Below, in pieces: positions 1-8,344 of a stretch of DNA of 40,897 nucleotides. Each line of letters begins with the position of its first letter. Within the stretch, counting starts at the first letter, position 1. Source of the DNA: Bacteroidales bacterium (lineage in GTDB: Bacteria > Bacteroidota > Bacteroidia > Bacteroidales > Muribaculaceae); the NCBI GenBank assembly GCA_029218425.1, contig JAQXRH010000026.1, forward strand, positions 1-40,897, in the 5' to 3' direction. A program made the translations under genes and the position numbers. A model generated the notes under the pieces. The model was not told the DNA's origin. It did not search any database and saw only the letters and a program-made list of their open reading frames with translations.

Positions 1-16
1 CCAGCCCGACGAACTA

Positions 17-121
<105 letters not shown>

Positions 122-131
122 CTATCAACAA

Positions 132-180
132 GAAAGGCGCCGTGGCGGGCACAACCCCCCAAGGCGCCTTTCCCATTTTT
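132..180 (+). terminator. rRNA operon terminator
   Basis: A 10-bp perfect stem (GAAAGGCGCC with GGCGCCTTTC) is followed by a run of T at 176-180. It lies about 10 bases after the 5S gene, as expected for an intrinsic terminator of the rRNA operon. Confidence 0.8.
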
Positions 181-483
181 ACCCCCGCCCCGCTCCAAAA
201 GAAAACTAAGAAAAAAACAAAAGAAAATCCGCCGCCCCAAAAAAGAAAACAATCCCGCCGCCCAAATAATGGTTCCCGGAATATGCCGAGTATGAAATGA
301 TTTAATATTAGTAATGGGACTTGTATGGACGGCAATCATAGCATATATCATCTTTCGTAGCCAAGAGAAGATTATTTCATATTACCGAAATTATTTTCGG
401 GGGTAAGATGAGATAATTGAAGGATTTTATTACTCTATATCAGTATAATTTGTAAATTTGATAACTTAAAAACAATCATTATC
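181..483. other. Intergenic stretch upstream of the RSH gene
   Basis: I see no supported gene here. The first half is A- and C-rich low-complexity sequence. The second half is AT-rich and holds a TAnnTTTG-type -7 element (TAAATTTG, 453-460), 23 bases before the start codon at 484. No TTTG lies 19-21 bp further upstream, so the promoter is only half supported. Confidence 0.45.
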
Positions 484-2382
484 ATGCAGAACGACTACAA
501 TCGAATCATTCAAGAGCGAGCTGACCACGTTTTCGAGGTCATGGCAAAGCGTGTATCGTCTCTGGATATGACTCGTATCCGTGACGCCTTTGAATTAGCA
601 CGTGAGGCTCACGCGCCACAGAAGCGCAAGACAGGCGAACCGTATATTCTCCATCCCATAGCGGTGGCCAATATTGCGGCTGAGGAGCTTATGCTCGGTG
701 CGAATCCGGTCATAGCGTGTTTTCTGCATGATGTGGTGGAAGATACCCCTTACACTATTGATGACATCCGTGACCGTTTCGGCGATGATGTGGCTTTCCT
801 TGTCCGCGTAGTGACCAAGAAACCCACACACGACTATGAACTGTCAAAGCAACTTGACAACTACCGCCAGTTGCTCAATTCAATGCAGTATGACATCCGT
901 GCCATTCTTGTTAAACTCGCTGACCGTCTGCACAACATGCGCACGCTTGCGTCAATGAAGCCGGAGAAGCAGATGAAGATTGCCGGTGAGACCGACTATT
1001 TCTATGCTCCGCTCGCCAATCGCCTCGGTCTCTATAACATAAAGACCGAACTGGAGAACCTGTCATTCCGTTTCCGCTGTCCTGACGAGTATGAGGAAAT
1101 TTCTACGCTCATTGCCCGTCATGTGGAGGCGAATAAGAGCAATCTTGAAACATTCCGCAGTCAGATTGAAGAAACGATCTCTGCCGTAGGAATTAAAGCG
1201 CGCGTCTATGTGGACTACCGCCGTCCGTTCTCGCTGTGGCGCAAAATGAGGAAGTATGGCGACGACTTCAATCATCTCAAATACCGTCACTTCGTTGAGG
1301 TTGTGTTTGACGAATCACAGACCCGGCTCAGTGAGAAGGAGATGGCGATGAAAGTTTACTGCATAATGACCGACCGTTTCAAGGAGAAGCATTGCAGCAT
1401 GAGCAACTACATCGATTCTCCCAAAGAAAACGGTTACCAGAGCATCCATGTAAAATTGCTCCCTGACTTCGGCCGCTGGCAAGAGGTTCATATTAGTAGC
1501 AAGGCAATGATTCGGCAGTCGCAATTGGGTTGTGTGGCAGAACGGAACGAGAGCAACATCCAAATGTGGATTGAGAAGTTCCGAAAGGTACTCCATGACA
1601 CCTTCAGTGGTTCGATGCGCAATGATCGGTATATGGAGGATATAATTACTTCGTTCTATAACGATGACATCCAGGTATTCACACCTAAGGGCAAGAAGAT
1701 TATCCTTCCACAGAACGCCACAGTGATAGATTTTGCCTACGAGGTGCATACCGACCTTGGCGACCATGCCAAATATGCGCGAATCAATAGCCGTTTGGAG
1801 CCGGTCAACACGACTCTACGGCGCGGTGACGTTGTTGAGATTTTCACTGACAAGGATTCTCACCCCGAACAGGACTGGCAGACCTTCGCCCACACCTTCA
1901 AAGCACGCAAGGCAATTCGGAAGTATTTTGAGCTTATTCCCAAAACTCCATATTGCCGGTGCTCTTTATGCAATCCCATTCCCGGAGAGGAAGTCATAGG
2001 TATCCGAAATCAACTTGACAAAGAACTTATCACGGTGCATAAGCGCGACTGTCCCGACGCCATCAGCCTGGTGTCTTCCTATGGTGATGATGTCGTGTCT
2101 GTTGACTACAAGACCGATGGAACTCTCTATCCTTTGACATTGAGAGTGAGAGCCGTTGACCGCAGCCACCTGTTCGTTGATCTCGTAGACTGTATCACCA
2201 ATACTTTCCATCTTTCTATGGATTCGTTCAACACCAAGACTGACCGTAACATAGTGGTCTGCAAGATACGTTTCGGTGTTCACTCATACGACGAACTTAA
2301 AACCATTATCAACCATATCTCGACTATTGACGGCGTGGATGAAGTCTGTCGCCTCGATGAAGATAGCTCTATTGGTAATTGA
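484..2382 (+). CDS. RelA/SpoT-family protein, probable ppGpp hydrolase with eroded synthetase domain
   Basis: A 632-residue RSH-type protein. The N-terminal HD hydrolase domain looks intact: H57, H82-D83 with E86-D87, and D147 in VKLADRLHNM. The synthetase domain (about 235-370) is aligned by WRKM and NGYQSIH (316-322) but is damaged. The GRPKH motif reads VDYRR, and the YDLxAxR metal/nucleotide motif reads KYRHFVE, so the expected Asp is Tyr267 and the Arg is Glu272; Glu334 of EVQIRT remains. A TGS domain follows (about 392-455), then a Cys-rich segment (CRCSLC) and an ACT-like end. Full-length bifunctional RSH proteins usually run 700-750 residues. I infer that it degrades rather than makes (p)ppGpp. 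Bacteroidetes often carry two long RSH proteins, and this would be the hydrolase-type or diverged copy. No co-transcribed partner is visible. Confidence 0.9.
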   Translation: MQNDYNRIIQERADHVFEVMAKRVSSLDMTRIRDAFELAREAHAPQKRKTGEPYILHPIAVANIAAEELMLGANPVIACFLHDVVEDTPYTIDDIRDRFGDDVAFLVRVVTKKPTHDYELSKQLDNYRQLLNSMQYDIRAILVKLADRLHNMRTLASMKPEKQMKIAGETDYFYAPLANRLGLYNIKTELENLSFRFRCPDEYEEISTLIARHVEANKSNLETFRSQIEETISAVGIKARVYVDYRRPFSLWRKMRKYGDDFNHLKYRHFVEVVFDESQTRLSEKEMAMKVYCIMTDRFKEKHCSMSNYIDSPKENGYQSIHVKLLPDFGRWQEVHISSKAMIRQSQLGCVAERNESNIQMWIEKFRKVLHDTFSGSMRNDRYMEDIITSFYNDDIQVFTPKGKKIILPQNATVIDFAYEVHTDLGDHAKYARINSRLEPVNTTLRRGDVVEIFTDKDSHPEQDWQTFAHTFKARKAIRKYFELIPKTPYCRCSLCNPIPGEEVIGIRNQLDKELITVHKRDCPDAISLVSSYGDDVVSVDYKTDGTLYPLTLRVRAVDRSHLFVDLVDCITNTFHLSMDSFNTKTDRNIVVCKIRFGVHSYDELKTIINHISTIDGVDEVCRLDEDSSIGN

Positions 2383-2503
2383 TTAAAATATCCGTTTATT
2401 TGGGTTAACGGAACGATTTCAGAAAAGTTTTTATCAGGTAAAAAAGGAATCCTAAATTGATATTTGAAAATCAAAAAACTCCATATAGTAAAACGTATTA
2501 ATT

Positions 2504-3451
2504 ATGGCAGATTCAAAAGAGCTTTACAAACTGTTGTCATCTGATTTTAAGACTGAGAATGCATTTTACTTTGCATCGCGTGGAGAGGGCATGATGTTAG
2601 GCGCTGAAAAAGATACTCGCCGCGTTTTCCTTATCAATACCAATACTCAAGAGGCATGGGAATTGCTTACTCCCGATCGGCATTTTTCTTTTTGGGATAA
2701 GTCAGCAGTTGAAATAGCCGACACCTTTGACTTGCCGGACATAGCAAGATATAATGCTAATGAAGTTCGCGCGCCCTTCTGCTTTGACATAAATGATTAT
2801 AAAGATGGGGTCGCGTCTGTTATATGGACACTTCAACCGGATGGAAGGTATTATGCTGATGAAGATGGATTCGGAATGAAAAATGACGTGGAGATTAATT
2901 TTACTGCCTTTATTGACCAATCAGCCAATATTCTCATACCTTTCCAAGAAATGGATGAGTCAATTCAGAGACAATATCGTAAACAAGCGGTGGAAATTTC
3001 AAAAAATCAAGAAGAAACCTCGTATATTTGCCTTTCTCCAAAAATGACTATCCCTTTTTGTGAGAATTACAACATTGAGAATCATAAGGAGAAACTTATC
3101 AGAATAATCTCCGGTATAATGATTCAATTTGGATCTCAAGTGGAAAATGCATATAAAAATAGTAATTATGTCGAACCACTTGGTGTTTTCAGATCGATCA
3201 ATCCCACTCCCAATCATTATCTAAGTCTAACTTTAATAGGGAAGAAAATCCAATCTGACCAAGAAAAATATGAAGTCGGTTTCGTGACGGCAATTTTTAA
3301 AAAGGATTATGAGCCGCAATGCTTATGTGTATACACGGGTGAATACACTTCAGCTGAAATAGCCAATATCATGTTAAATGAAAATAACGTCGAAATGATT
3401 TACAACGAGTTTATCCGAATGGTGAAGGAATTAACTCAACAATCCCTCTAA
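2504..3451 (+). CDS. Unknown protein, 315 residues
   Basis: I do not recognise this protein. It has no signal peptide, membrane segment or familiar catalytic motif. The sequence is soluble, mixed alpha/beta and acidic at the N-terminus, and the codons are AT-rich compared with the flanking core genes. It starts at the first ATG of the frame (ADSKELYKLL), 121 bases after the RSH stop. A TATTTG-containing AT-rich leader precedes it, but no exact promoter. Downstream lies 700 bp without a clear gene. The base composition and unknown family fit a recently acquired gene (inference). Confidence 0.75.
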   Translation: MADSKELYKLLSSDFKTENAFYFASRGEGMMLGAEKDTRRVFLINTNTQEAWELLTPDRHFSFWDKSAVEIADTFDLPDIARYNANEVRAPFCFDINDYKDGVASVIWTLQPDGRYYADEDGFGMKNDVEINFTAFIDQSANILIPFQEMDESIQRQYRKQAVEISKNQEETSYICLSPKMTIPFCENYNIENHKEKLIRIISGIMIQFGSQVENAYKNSNYVEPLGVFRSINPTPNHYLSLTLIGKKIQSDQEKYEVGFVTAIFKKDYEPQCLCVYTGEYTSAEIANIMLNENNVEMIYNEFIRMVKELTQQSL

Positions 3452-3534
3452 TATCTGAGTTTTTCAAGAATTTGTACCTACGATTGTGCCTAAAATCCAT
3501 AAATTGCTGAAAATAAATGGTTAATTGCTCGCAT

Positions 3535-3642
3535 ATGTCAAATGTTATAGGTACATTTGTACCTGTACCAAAAGACTTTGCGACTATGACCAGACCAGTC
3601 AGCGCGGAAACCGCGAACAAGATAATCATACCAATGCGTTAG
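3535..3642 (+). CDS. Possible small ORF, 35 residues
   Basis: An ATG at 3535 opens a 35-codon frame (MSNVIGTFVPVPKDF...) ending at TAG 3640-3642. The translation looks protein-like, with ordinary composition and the ending NKIIIPMR, and could be the start of a truncated gene. Against it, a promoter-like TACATTTG (3552-3559) inside a 6-bp inverted repeat (3550-3563) lies within the frame, and I see no family match. It could equally be untranslated. Confidence 0.25.
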   Translation: MSNVIGTFVPVPKDFATMTRPVSAETANKIIIPMR

Positions 3643-4047
3643 GGATAGACCGCGCCAGCAGGCGCGAAACTCGTTTGAGCGAACCCTTTCGGTCGAGACA
3701 TCAGACTCGATTCACGACTTGACCGATTGAGCGAGAGCATTGTCAGATACGTTTTAACACTGCCGAGCGTGAGGGAAAGAGCGTAGCGATAGCCCGACGG
3801 CTGTGCCGCTACGCCCTAATTATTTTTGAACAGTTCCTTAATAGCTTTTTTAGATTTAATTCTCCAATATTCCTTACAAAGATTAAGTACTGTTGATAGT
3901 GGAATATCGTAACCATCCATAAAAGCCGGCCTGTTTCGGATGGTTACCGATTTCTGATTGCCGCCGGCCGCGACTGTGCCTCGGCGTGATGACGGCTTGT
4001 TCGCCGATTGGTGACATGGCCGACGTCGAGGGGTTACGTTGAATACG

Positions 4048-4083
4048 AAAAAGGTCGGAGCTTTTGGTTGCTCCGACCTTTTT
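4048..4083 (-). terminator. Terminator of the OmpA-family gene (bidirectional shape)
   Basis: A perfect 14-bp stem (AAAAAGGTCGGAGC with GCTCCGACCTTTTT) encloses an 8-base loop. It gives a T run in both directions, so it can serve the minus-strand porin gene, whose stop lies 75 bases away, and any plus-strand transcript from the 3.5-kb region. Confidence 0.85.
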
Positions 4084-4157
4084 GGAAATTATTAATTATG
4101 CTATCTGAAAAATCTCAGAAGATAATTTACACTTGATGTTGTAGTCGCAGGGGTTGA

Positions 4158-5318
4158 TTATTTGGTCTCAACGGTGCAGATTGCAACGCGGTTCCAAGTG
4201 TTCTGGCTGAATACGTCGCCTACACCTTCGCCCTTAGCGTTGATACGGCTTGCATCTACGCCTTCTTTAACGAGGGCTTTCTTAACGGCCTGAGCACGTT
4301 TTTCAGCAAGTTTCTTGTTGAATTCGAGGCTGCCGTCTTTCGAAGCGTAACCTTTTACGTCAACAGTAGCGTTGGGGTCGTCCTGGAGCTGTTTTGCTAC
4401 CATGAAGATGTTGGGCTTCTGGTTAGCTTGGATTGTAGAAGAAGCGAGGTTGAAGAATACGTAGTGTACGTTGTCGAGGTTCTTAACTACTTCTACTACC
4501 TGAGCTTTCTTGTTGAGGCAGTCAGCAAGTTTCTGCTCGAGGTCGTTGATCTTCTGCTGGAGAGCTGCTTTGTCGGCGTTGCAGTTGTTGAGCTGAGCGC
4601 GGAGCGAGTTGATTTCAGCGTTGAGAGAAGCTACGAGGTCTTCGTCCATGAGGGTAGCCACTTTGAATGAGTGAGTACCGTTGGAGTTCTTGAAGTGGTA
4701 AGTAACACCAGCTTCCAATTCTACGTAAGCGTGGTTAAGGTTGTACTGTGCTTCGTAACCGAGACCGTTGGCATTGATGGCGTTGTTGTTCATGTTCCAA
4801 ACGATAGCGGGCTTAACGGAGATGGTCCATGCCTTTGCTTCGCCAAGGTTGAAGTTGAAATTCAAGCCGGCTTTGTTGGCCCATGAGTTGCCATCCTGTG
4901 CCTGGCTGTGGAGATAGTAGCTGTGGAGCCATCCTGTACCTGCTACGGCTTCGATCTCAAAGAAACGGGGAGCACCTTTGTAACCAGCGAATACGTTCAT
5001 AAGGTTCAATGTACCATATACGCCTACATATTGGTGGTCGATTGCGGTTGCGCTCTTGAAGCCGGTCCAGCTTGAAGTGTTAACTGTCCATTCGCCTTCA
5101 ACACCGAGGCCGAATACGGGAGTGATTTGTTTCTTGAGTTCAAGACCGAAAATGCCACGGCAATTCTGCCAGAAGCTGCCACCTTTAGCGGGGGTAACTG
5201 CGCCACCTTTCAAACCGATTGACCAGTTGTCGCTAAACTTGCTACCTTCTACGGTAACTTGAGCTTGTGCTGAGATGACGCCAAGCGCCAATGCAGCAAT
5301 AAGGATAATCTTTTTCAT
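4158..5318 (-). CDS. OmpA-family outer membrane protein
   Basis: A 386-residue protein. Residues 1-20 are a signal peptide (MKKIILIAALALGVISAQAQ). A beta-barrel-like region runs to about residue 220, followed by a short coiled coil (LNAEINSLRAQLNNC..., about 232-270). The C-terminal OmpA/MotB-type peptidoglycan-binding domain (about 278-386) has FNLASSTI, VDVKGYASKDGS, NKKLAEKRAQAV and the terminal NTWNRVAI. Such proteins anchor the outer membrane to the cell wall and are among the most abundant in Bacteroidales. It is monocistronic, with an exact Bacteroidetes promoter upstream (5352-5382) and a strong terminator downstream (4048-4083), which fits high expression. Confidence 0.93.
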   Translation of the reverse strand: MKKIILIAALALGVISAQAQVTVEGSKFSDNWSIGLKGGAVTPAKGGSFWQNCRGIFGLELKKQITPVFGLGVEGEWTVNTSSWTGFKSATAIDHQYVGVYGTLNLMNVFAGYKGAPRFFEIEAVAGTGWLHSYYLHSQAQDGNSWANKAGLNFNFNLGEAKAWTISVKPAIVWNMNNNAINANGLGYEAQYNLNHAYVELEAGVTYHFKNSNGTHSFKVATLMDEDLVASLNAEINSLRAQLNNCNADKAALQQKINDLEQKLADCLNKKAQVVEVVKNLDNVHYVFFNLASSTIQANQKPNIFMVAKQLQDDPNATVDVKGYASKDGSLEFNKKLAEKRAQAVKKALVKEGVDASRINAKGEGVGDVFSQNTWNRVAICTVETK

Positions 5319-5351
5319 AATTATTTATAGATAACTTAATTAATTTCTACG

Positions 5352-5382
5352 CAAAGATAGTTATAATAATTGTTCTGTCAAA
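5352..5382 (-). promoter_or_regulatory. Promoter of the OmpA-family gene
   Basis: On the minus strand TTTG (5379-5382) is separated by 19 bp from TATCTTTG (5352-5359), an exact match to the Bacteroidetes -33/-7 pattern. The start codon follows after about 30 bases of leader. Confidence 0.85.
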
Positions 5383-5588
5383 AGTTTTTTAAGTAATTTT
5401 TTACAAAATAGGTTAGTTTTAGTGCATTTTCGGCGCATTTATAGTTAAAACAAGTTAACTATCAGATTGTTTTGCGTATCGATGTGTTTTATCGGCTTTT
5501 TGGCGGAATTAACAAACTTTAACTTATCATAAACCCCAATAGCTTGAATTTTACGCAAATCGCCGCTTTCCCGGCACCAGGTGGCTGA

Positions 5589-6191
5589 TTATTTAAGGGT
5601 AATGGACGATATGTGGCCGGCGGTGGCGGTGAGCAGGAGTAACGACAGTTTGGCGAGGGTGGCCATATCGGTAGCGTGCGATGCGACGTTGACGCTGATG
5701 GTGGACTGGCGGTTGCCAACGCTTTGCTCATTATCAATGATTGGCAAATCGTAATTTTGTGCAAAGTTATAGTATATGGTCCGGCAACATGGCGCGGTGG
5801 CCGACGATGCTTGGTCGCTGATGGCTTGAACGGTGTCAGTGACGACGCAGTCGATAGCGCCCCAGCGGTTGCCCACAGTGTCGCTGAGCAGGGCGAATGC
5901 GGCATCGTCGATGGCTTTCACAGGCACGAACAGCGAGCCGGTGGCTTGTGCCAATTTGGAGCCGTGGCGGTAGTCGGTCATGGCAAAGGCCGTTTTCAGC
6001 TCGGGTATGTCGCGGTATAGCTGTAGCAGAGCTGTGAGCAGTTCGGTGTCGGTGATGAGCAGCACGATTGTCTGTTGCGGCACGGATAGTGCCGGGTTGG
6101 CCGTGGCGGCCGATACGGAGCGTCGCGGCACCTTCGATGAGATGCCGCGACGATAGTCTTCCATTTTATTTTCCAAATAGTTGTCGGCCAT
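5589..6191 (-). CDS. Unknown protein, 200 residues
   Basis: The frame is open much further upstream, but that part overlaps the coding end of the next gene and has shadow-type composition. I chose the ATG at 6191 (MADNYLENKMEDYRRG), since this opening resembles starts of Bacteroidetes NAD-type oxidoreductase genes (recollection, weak). The body has a Rossmann-like strand pattern (QQTIVLLITD, AIDCVVTDT) but no clear Gly-rich loop or catalytic Tyr-Lys pair. It lies 26 bp downstream of the repeat protein and probably shares its transcript. Function unknown. Confidence 0.65.
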   Translation of the reverse strand: MADNYLENKMEDYRRGISSKVPRRSVSAATANPALSVPQQTIVLLITDTELLTALLQLYRDIPELKTAFAMTDYRHGSKLAQATGSLFVPVKAIDDAAFALLSDTVGNRWGAIDCVVTDTVQAISDQASSATAPCCRTIYYNFAQNYDLPIIDNEQSVGNRQSTISVNVASHATDMATLAKLSLLLLTATAGHISSITLK

Positions 6192-6217
6192 ACTATGTAT
6201 GAAAGTATGATGATCTG

Positions 6218-7561
6218 TTATAGCCCGAAGGAGAGCGTCGTGTAGTAGCGGAGAATGCCGTCGGCGCCGTAGGTGGGCATGAATTGCAGTGTCACGAATC
6301 GCCCGTCGTTGCCAAACCAGCAAGTCTGCATGCCGTTGGTGGGGTAGGTGGTGCTGACCGGAGCTCCGTAGGCTGCTACCAAGCGGGCGTAGGCTTCGTT
6401 GTAGCGCATGGTGTCGTAGTAGGATGTCGAGTAGACAAAATCTCCACGGTTCAGACCGTGAGCGCCGTAATACAGTGAAGCGTCGGGCCAAAGGAGGTTG
6501 AGCTGGTTGACGTTGCTCAGGTATACGATGTCGTTGCCATAGGAGTATACGTTATATCCATTGTCGAATAGATATGCGATTGAGACGTCGAAAGCCGAAC
6601 CTAAGGTGATGCCGAGCACTGTGGTGAACGTGGGGTATACCCGGCCGAGTCGCCAACCGTGGGGAGGGCACGGACGCGTCCAAGCGCAACCGTAGTGTGG
6701 GCGGTGAGGCGGAGGGGTGGGGTGGTGCGGACGATAGTGGCTGTGGTGATAATCGTTGTGATAATAGTCGTTGTGATAATCGTGATGGTAATCGCCGTGG
6801 TGGCCTGGGTTGTTGCCGGGACGAGAATTGTGGCTGCCGGGATAGCCTGGACGTGTACCGCCGTTGCCTGGACGTGTGCCGACATTGCCCCCATGGTTGC
6901 CGCCATGGTTTGGACGGTCTACGTTCCCATTGCCGGGACGGTTGGCATTGCCGCCATGGTTACCGCCGTGGTTCGGACGGTCTACGTTCCCGCTGCCGGG
7001 ACGGTTGGCGTTCCCGCCATGGTTGCCGCCATGGTTCGGACGGTCAACATTGCCGCTGCCAGGACGGTTGGCGTTACCCCCATGGTTACCGCCATGGTTC
7101 GGACGGTCTACATTCCCGCTGCCGGGACGGTTGGCGTTACCGCCATGGTTACCGCCGTTGTTCGGACGGTCTACATTCCCATTGCCGGGGCGGTTGGCGT
7201 TGCCGCCTTTGTTACCGCCGTTGTACGGACGGTCTACGTTCCCATTGCCAGGACGGTTGGCATTGCCGCCATGGTTACCGCGGTTGTTTGGTGTCCCTAC
7301 AGTCGGGCGAACTCCGGTATCCTTTCTGGTTACACTTCCGCTGCGGGTGCCGCCATTGCCGGTGCGCGGCGTAGAGGTCCTTGTGTTTGCCGAGGAAGAC
7401 GAACCGGCGCGACCGCCGGCACGACCGCCGCCGCTGTTGCCGCGACTTTGAACGCCGCTCGACTGGCTTTGAGCCGTACGGCTGCCACGAGCCTCTAATT
7501 GAGGCGCTGCCATTGTGCCACATATTGCAGCTATCGCCAAAATTCGTAGATACTTTTTCAT
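6218..7561 (-). CDS. Secreted Gly/Asn-rich repeat protein with His-rich segment
   Basis: A 447-residue protein. The signal peptide (MKKYLRILAIAAICGTMAA) is followed by a Ser/Gly/Arg/Thr-rich linker (about 25-91). Residues 92-217 are six 21-residue repeats built on NHGGNHGGNANRPGNGNVDR, plus a partial seventh. A Tyr/His/Asp-rich stretch (HHGDYHHDYHNDYYHNDYHH, then PHHPTPPPHRPH) comes next. The last roughly 150 residues form an ordinary folded domain (LGITLGSAFDVSIAYLF to the end LRYYTTLSFGL). It is probably surface-exposed or periplasmic. The His-rich part could bind metal (inference). I do not recognise the C-terminal domain. The long open frames on the opposite strand through the repeats are a composition artefact. 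Confidence 0.82.
   Translation of the reverse strand: MKKYLRILAIAAICGTMAAPQLEARGSRTAQSQSSGVQSRGNSGGGRAGGRAGSSSSANTRTSTPRTGNGGTRSGSVTRKDTGVRPTVGTPNNRGNHGGNANRPGNGNVDRPYNGGNKGGNANRPGNGNVDRPNNGGNHGGNANRPGSGNVDRPNHGGNHGGNANRPGSGNVDRPNHGGNHGGNANRPGSGNVDRPNHGGNHGGNANRPGNGNVDRPNHGGNHGGNVGTRPGNGGTRPGYPGSHNSRPGNNPGHHGDYHHDYHNDYYHNDYHHSHYRPHHPTPPPHRPHYGCAWTRPCPPHGWRLGRVYPTFTTVLGITLGSAFDVSIAYLFDNGYNVYSYGNDIVYLSNVNQLNLLWPDASLYYGAHGLNRGDFVYSTSYYDTMRYNEAYARLVAAYGAPVSTTYPTNGMQTCWFGNDGRFVTLQFMPTYGADGILRYYTTLSFGL
6911..7288 (-). repeat. Six in-frame 63-bp tandem repeats
   Basis: The repeats have an exact 63-bp period (21 codons) with few, mostly synonymous changes (GNG/GSG, NHGG/YNGG/NNGG, HGG/KGG). The outer 5' copies differ most (NNRGNHGG, YNGGNKGG). 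Such arrays change copy number by slippage or recombination, so the length may vary between strains. Confidence 0.95.
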
Positions 7562-7825
7562 AATGCTTTAGTTTTATAGGTTAAACGAACAAAAACATAA
7601 AATGTTACTGCGGTAACTGACATTTTGACCTCAGAATTGCTTGTTAGTTTAACTTCGGTATGGTAACAAATGTTAAAACAAGGCGGCGTAAACAGTGCAG
7701 ACATGCCTCGGTGGCCAAAACGGCCAAGTTTGTGTAAAAATATGCCAATGCCTGCTGCGGGATGCCTGCCGATGGGAGTCTGCTGCGGATGCTTGCCGGG
7801 TGAAACCTGCCGTGCCTGCGGGGAA
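7562..7825. other. 264-bp intergenic region upstream of the repeat protein
   Basis: No gene is seen. A hairpin (AAAATG...CATTTT with inner GTTAC/GTAAC, 7599-7626) lies about 40 bases upstream of the repeat-protein start and could be an operator or a leader stem. I found no exact -33/-7 promoter. Confidence 0.35.
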
Positions 7826-8083
7826 TTATTCTTCCTTTTCGGCAAGGATAAGCTCGAGGGCGGTGGCGAGCTGGTCGGGGCAAGAGGTGGACTTGGCGCC
7901 GCAGCGTATGCCTTTGAGCCGGTCGATGACCTGTTGGGGCGATTGCCCTTTGACGAGGGCCGAGATGCCCTGGGTATTGCCATGGCAACCGCCGGTGAAA
8001 GCCACTGACGAAATGACGCCGTCGGTAATTTCGATGTCTATGGCACGCGAACAGGTGCCCGATGTGGGATAATGGTATTTCAT
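7826..8083 (-). CDS. TSCPD-domain protein, TIGR03905 family
   Basis: An 85-residue protein that matches the small TSCPD-domain family over its length. It has the opening MKYHYPTSGTCSRAIDIEI, the central FTGGCHGNTQGISAL, and the signature KSTSCPDQLA near the end. TSCPD domains also occur at the C-terminus of some ribonucleotide reductases and in stand-alone proteins of unknown role. The four cysteines suggest a metal or redox function (inference). The gene is divergent from the sufS run. A -7-like element (TATCTTTG on the minus strand, 8112-8119) lies 28 bases upstream. Confidence 0.85.
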   Translation of the reverse strand: MKYHYPTSGTCSRAIDIEITDGVISSVAFTGGCHGNTQGISALVKGQSPQQVIDRLKGIRCGAKSTSCPDQLATALELILAEKEE

Positions 8084-8190
8084 GATGGTAAATATTTAAT
8101 TCGTAGTTTCACAAAGATACAAAATATGTTGGAAACCGCACCGCATTGCGGCATATATTCGAAGATATTTATTACTTTTGCATTGTAATA

Positions 8191-8311
8191 TAATGTAACC
8201 CCCCGGGATTAATACAATGTAACCTCGGGGTAAATACAAATAAACACTCCGGGATAAGTATAAAGAAACCCCCAGGATAAATATAAAGTAACACCTCGGG
8301 GAAAATGCAAG
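8191..8311. repeat. Five imperfect 24-bp tandem repeats in the divergent intergenic region
   Basis: Five units of 23-26 bp follow one another (8191, 8217, 8241, 8265, 8288), each with a TAAC-type start, a CCCCGGG-like core and an AT-rich tail such as GGATAAATATAAA. They sit between the divergent TSCPD gene and the cysteine desulfurase. A TACTTTTG -7 match (8173-8180) lies just before them. Confidence 0.7.
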
Positions 8312-8344
8312 GCCGGGCAATGTTACAAACGTATAAACCCTACT

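Larger units (their letters stand above)
3452..4157. other. 706-bp stretch without a confident gene
   Basis: It holds the small ORF at 3535 and a promoter-like TACATTTG (3552-3559). A GC-rich, hairpin-prone stretch (3600-3815) closes with an 8-bp stem (GCGTAGCG/CGCTACGC, 3781-3814) followed by a T-rich run. A second inverted repeat has 10-bp arms (GTAACCATCC, 3909-3918 and 3938-3947). A strong terminator hairpin lies at 4048-4083. It could be a noncoding transcript or the debris of a lost element. Confidence 0.4.

Noticed and set aside
6911-7288. CRISPR-like regular repeats
   Set aside because: The 63-bp period has no unique spacers, is in frame, and encodes a 21-residue protein repeat.
6659-7498. 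Long plus-strand open frames (up to 279 residues) opposite the repeat protein
   Set aside because: They mirror the 63-bp repeats, have Val/Arg/Cys-biased composition, and the minus-strand frame has a signal peptide and sensible domains.
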